DNA of 5,041 bases from Candidatus Coatesiibacteriota bacterium. GTDB lineage: Bacteria > B130-G9. The position numbers were made by a program, and so were the translations under genes. Of the stretch, positions 4,689-5,041 are shown in pieces. The stretch spans positions 1 through 5,041 of the forward strand of contig QMNL01000174.1 in assembly GCA_003647755.1 (NCBI GenBank), written 5' to 3'. The notes below the pieces were generated by a model. The model saw nothing but the letters and a program-made list of their open reading frames with translations, did not search any database and had not been told where the DNA came from. How positions within the stretch are numbered: the stretch's first letter is position 1; every line of letters starts with the position of its first letter.

Positions 4689-5041
4689 ATGAAAAGAAAG
4701 ACTGGTGAATACATAACTATCTCGAGGGTTGGGGGTGAAGAGTGCCGTGCCTTCGTGCCTTACCCACTGCCGCCGAAGCCGCCTCTTCAGATTGACTATG
4801 ATCTCCAGGACCTTATTGACCACGCCCTGCTCGCGCTAGGCAACCTGAACAGTATTGGCATGTTGCTTCCTGATCCATCACTGTTTCTCTACATGTATAT
4901 CAGGAAAGAGGCGGTGCTTTCTTCGCAGATCGAGGGCACGCAATCGTCTTTCTCCGACCTTTTGCTCTATGAGAGTGAGGAGGCGCCTGGCGTCCCGCTG
5001 GACGATGTCCAGGAGGTCTCCAATTATGTTGCGGCGATGGA
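4689..5041 (+). CDS. Fic family protein, N-terminal part (truncated by window end)
   Basis: An open frame of 117 complete codons runs off the window. FVPYPLPPKPPL (22-33), LPDPSLFLYMYIRKEAVLSSQIEGTQSS (from about 60 to 87) and APGVPLDDVQEVSNYVAAM (99-117) match the N-terminal domain of Fic proteins (Fic_N type). Fic enzymes usually transfer AMP from ATP onto a hydroxyl side chain of a target protein. S78-x3-E82-G83 fits the (S/T)xxxE(G/N) inhibitory helix, whose Glu blocks productive ATP binding; its N-terminal position marks a class II, self-inhibited Fic protein. The catalytic HxFx(D/E)GNGRxxR motif would lie beyond the window, so activity cannot be judged. The ATG start is the first in frame after TAA at 4671-4673; the ribosome binding site is weak. 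The gene abuts the 76-bp repeat block, a likely regulatory region. No partner gene is visible upstream. Confidence 0.88.
   Translation, partial: MKRKTGEYITISRVGGEECRAFVPYPLPPKPPLQIDYDLQDLIDHALLALGNLNSIGMLLPDPSLFLYMYIRKEAVLSSQIEGTQSSFSDLLLYESEEAPGVPLDDVQEVSNYVAAM

Overview
The window looks like a chromosome fragment from an uncultured or candidate-phylum bacterium of moderate to high GC. The reasons are codon use rich in G/C at third positions, GTG and TTG start codons behind GGGAG ribosome binding sites, and a non-coding region packed with hairpin-type intergenic repeats. The sequence gives no firm taxonomic anchor (no rRNA, tRNA or phylum-specific gene).

Layout. Positions 1-95 hold no gene. 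A minus-strand gene (1463 down to 96) encodes a multi-membrane GT-C/PMT-type glycosyltransferase. A 791-bp divergent intergenic region (1464-2254) carries no convincing gene; it holds heptad repeats of the type CAATCNN, a degenerate tandem duplication of about 66 bp and at least five hairpins. A plus-strand gene (2255-4417) encodes a 720-residue two-domain protein: a complete NAD-dependent sugar epimerase/dehydratase (extended SDR) fused to a full-length DegT/DnrJ/EryC1/StrS aminotransferase-like domain. That second domain has lost its Schiff-base lysine and the phosphate-binding loop. A GC-rich gap of about 120 bp follows, then an abruptly AT-rich block (4537-4688) made of two imperfect 76-bp tandem units. 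Each unit contains a palindrome centred on the same CGG, with compensatory base changes between the two. This block runs directly into the start codon of a Fic-family protein (4689 to the window end, truncated).

How the genes fit together. The membrane glycosyltransferase and the nucleotide-sugar enzyme both point to cell-surface glycan synthesis: the SDR half would modify a nucleotide sugar in the cytoplasm, and the GT-C enzyme would transfer a lipid-linked sugar outside the membrane. They are transcribed divergently, so a shared pathway is inference. The Fic gene looks like a separate, self-contained module with its own operator or promoter region.

Most worth following up: the SDR fused to a degenerate aminotransferase, and the covarying 76-bp palindromic repeat in front of the Fic gene.
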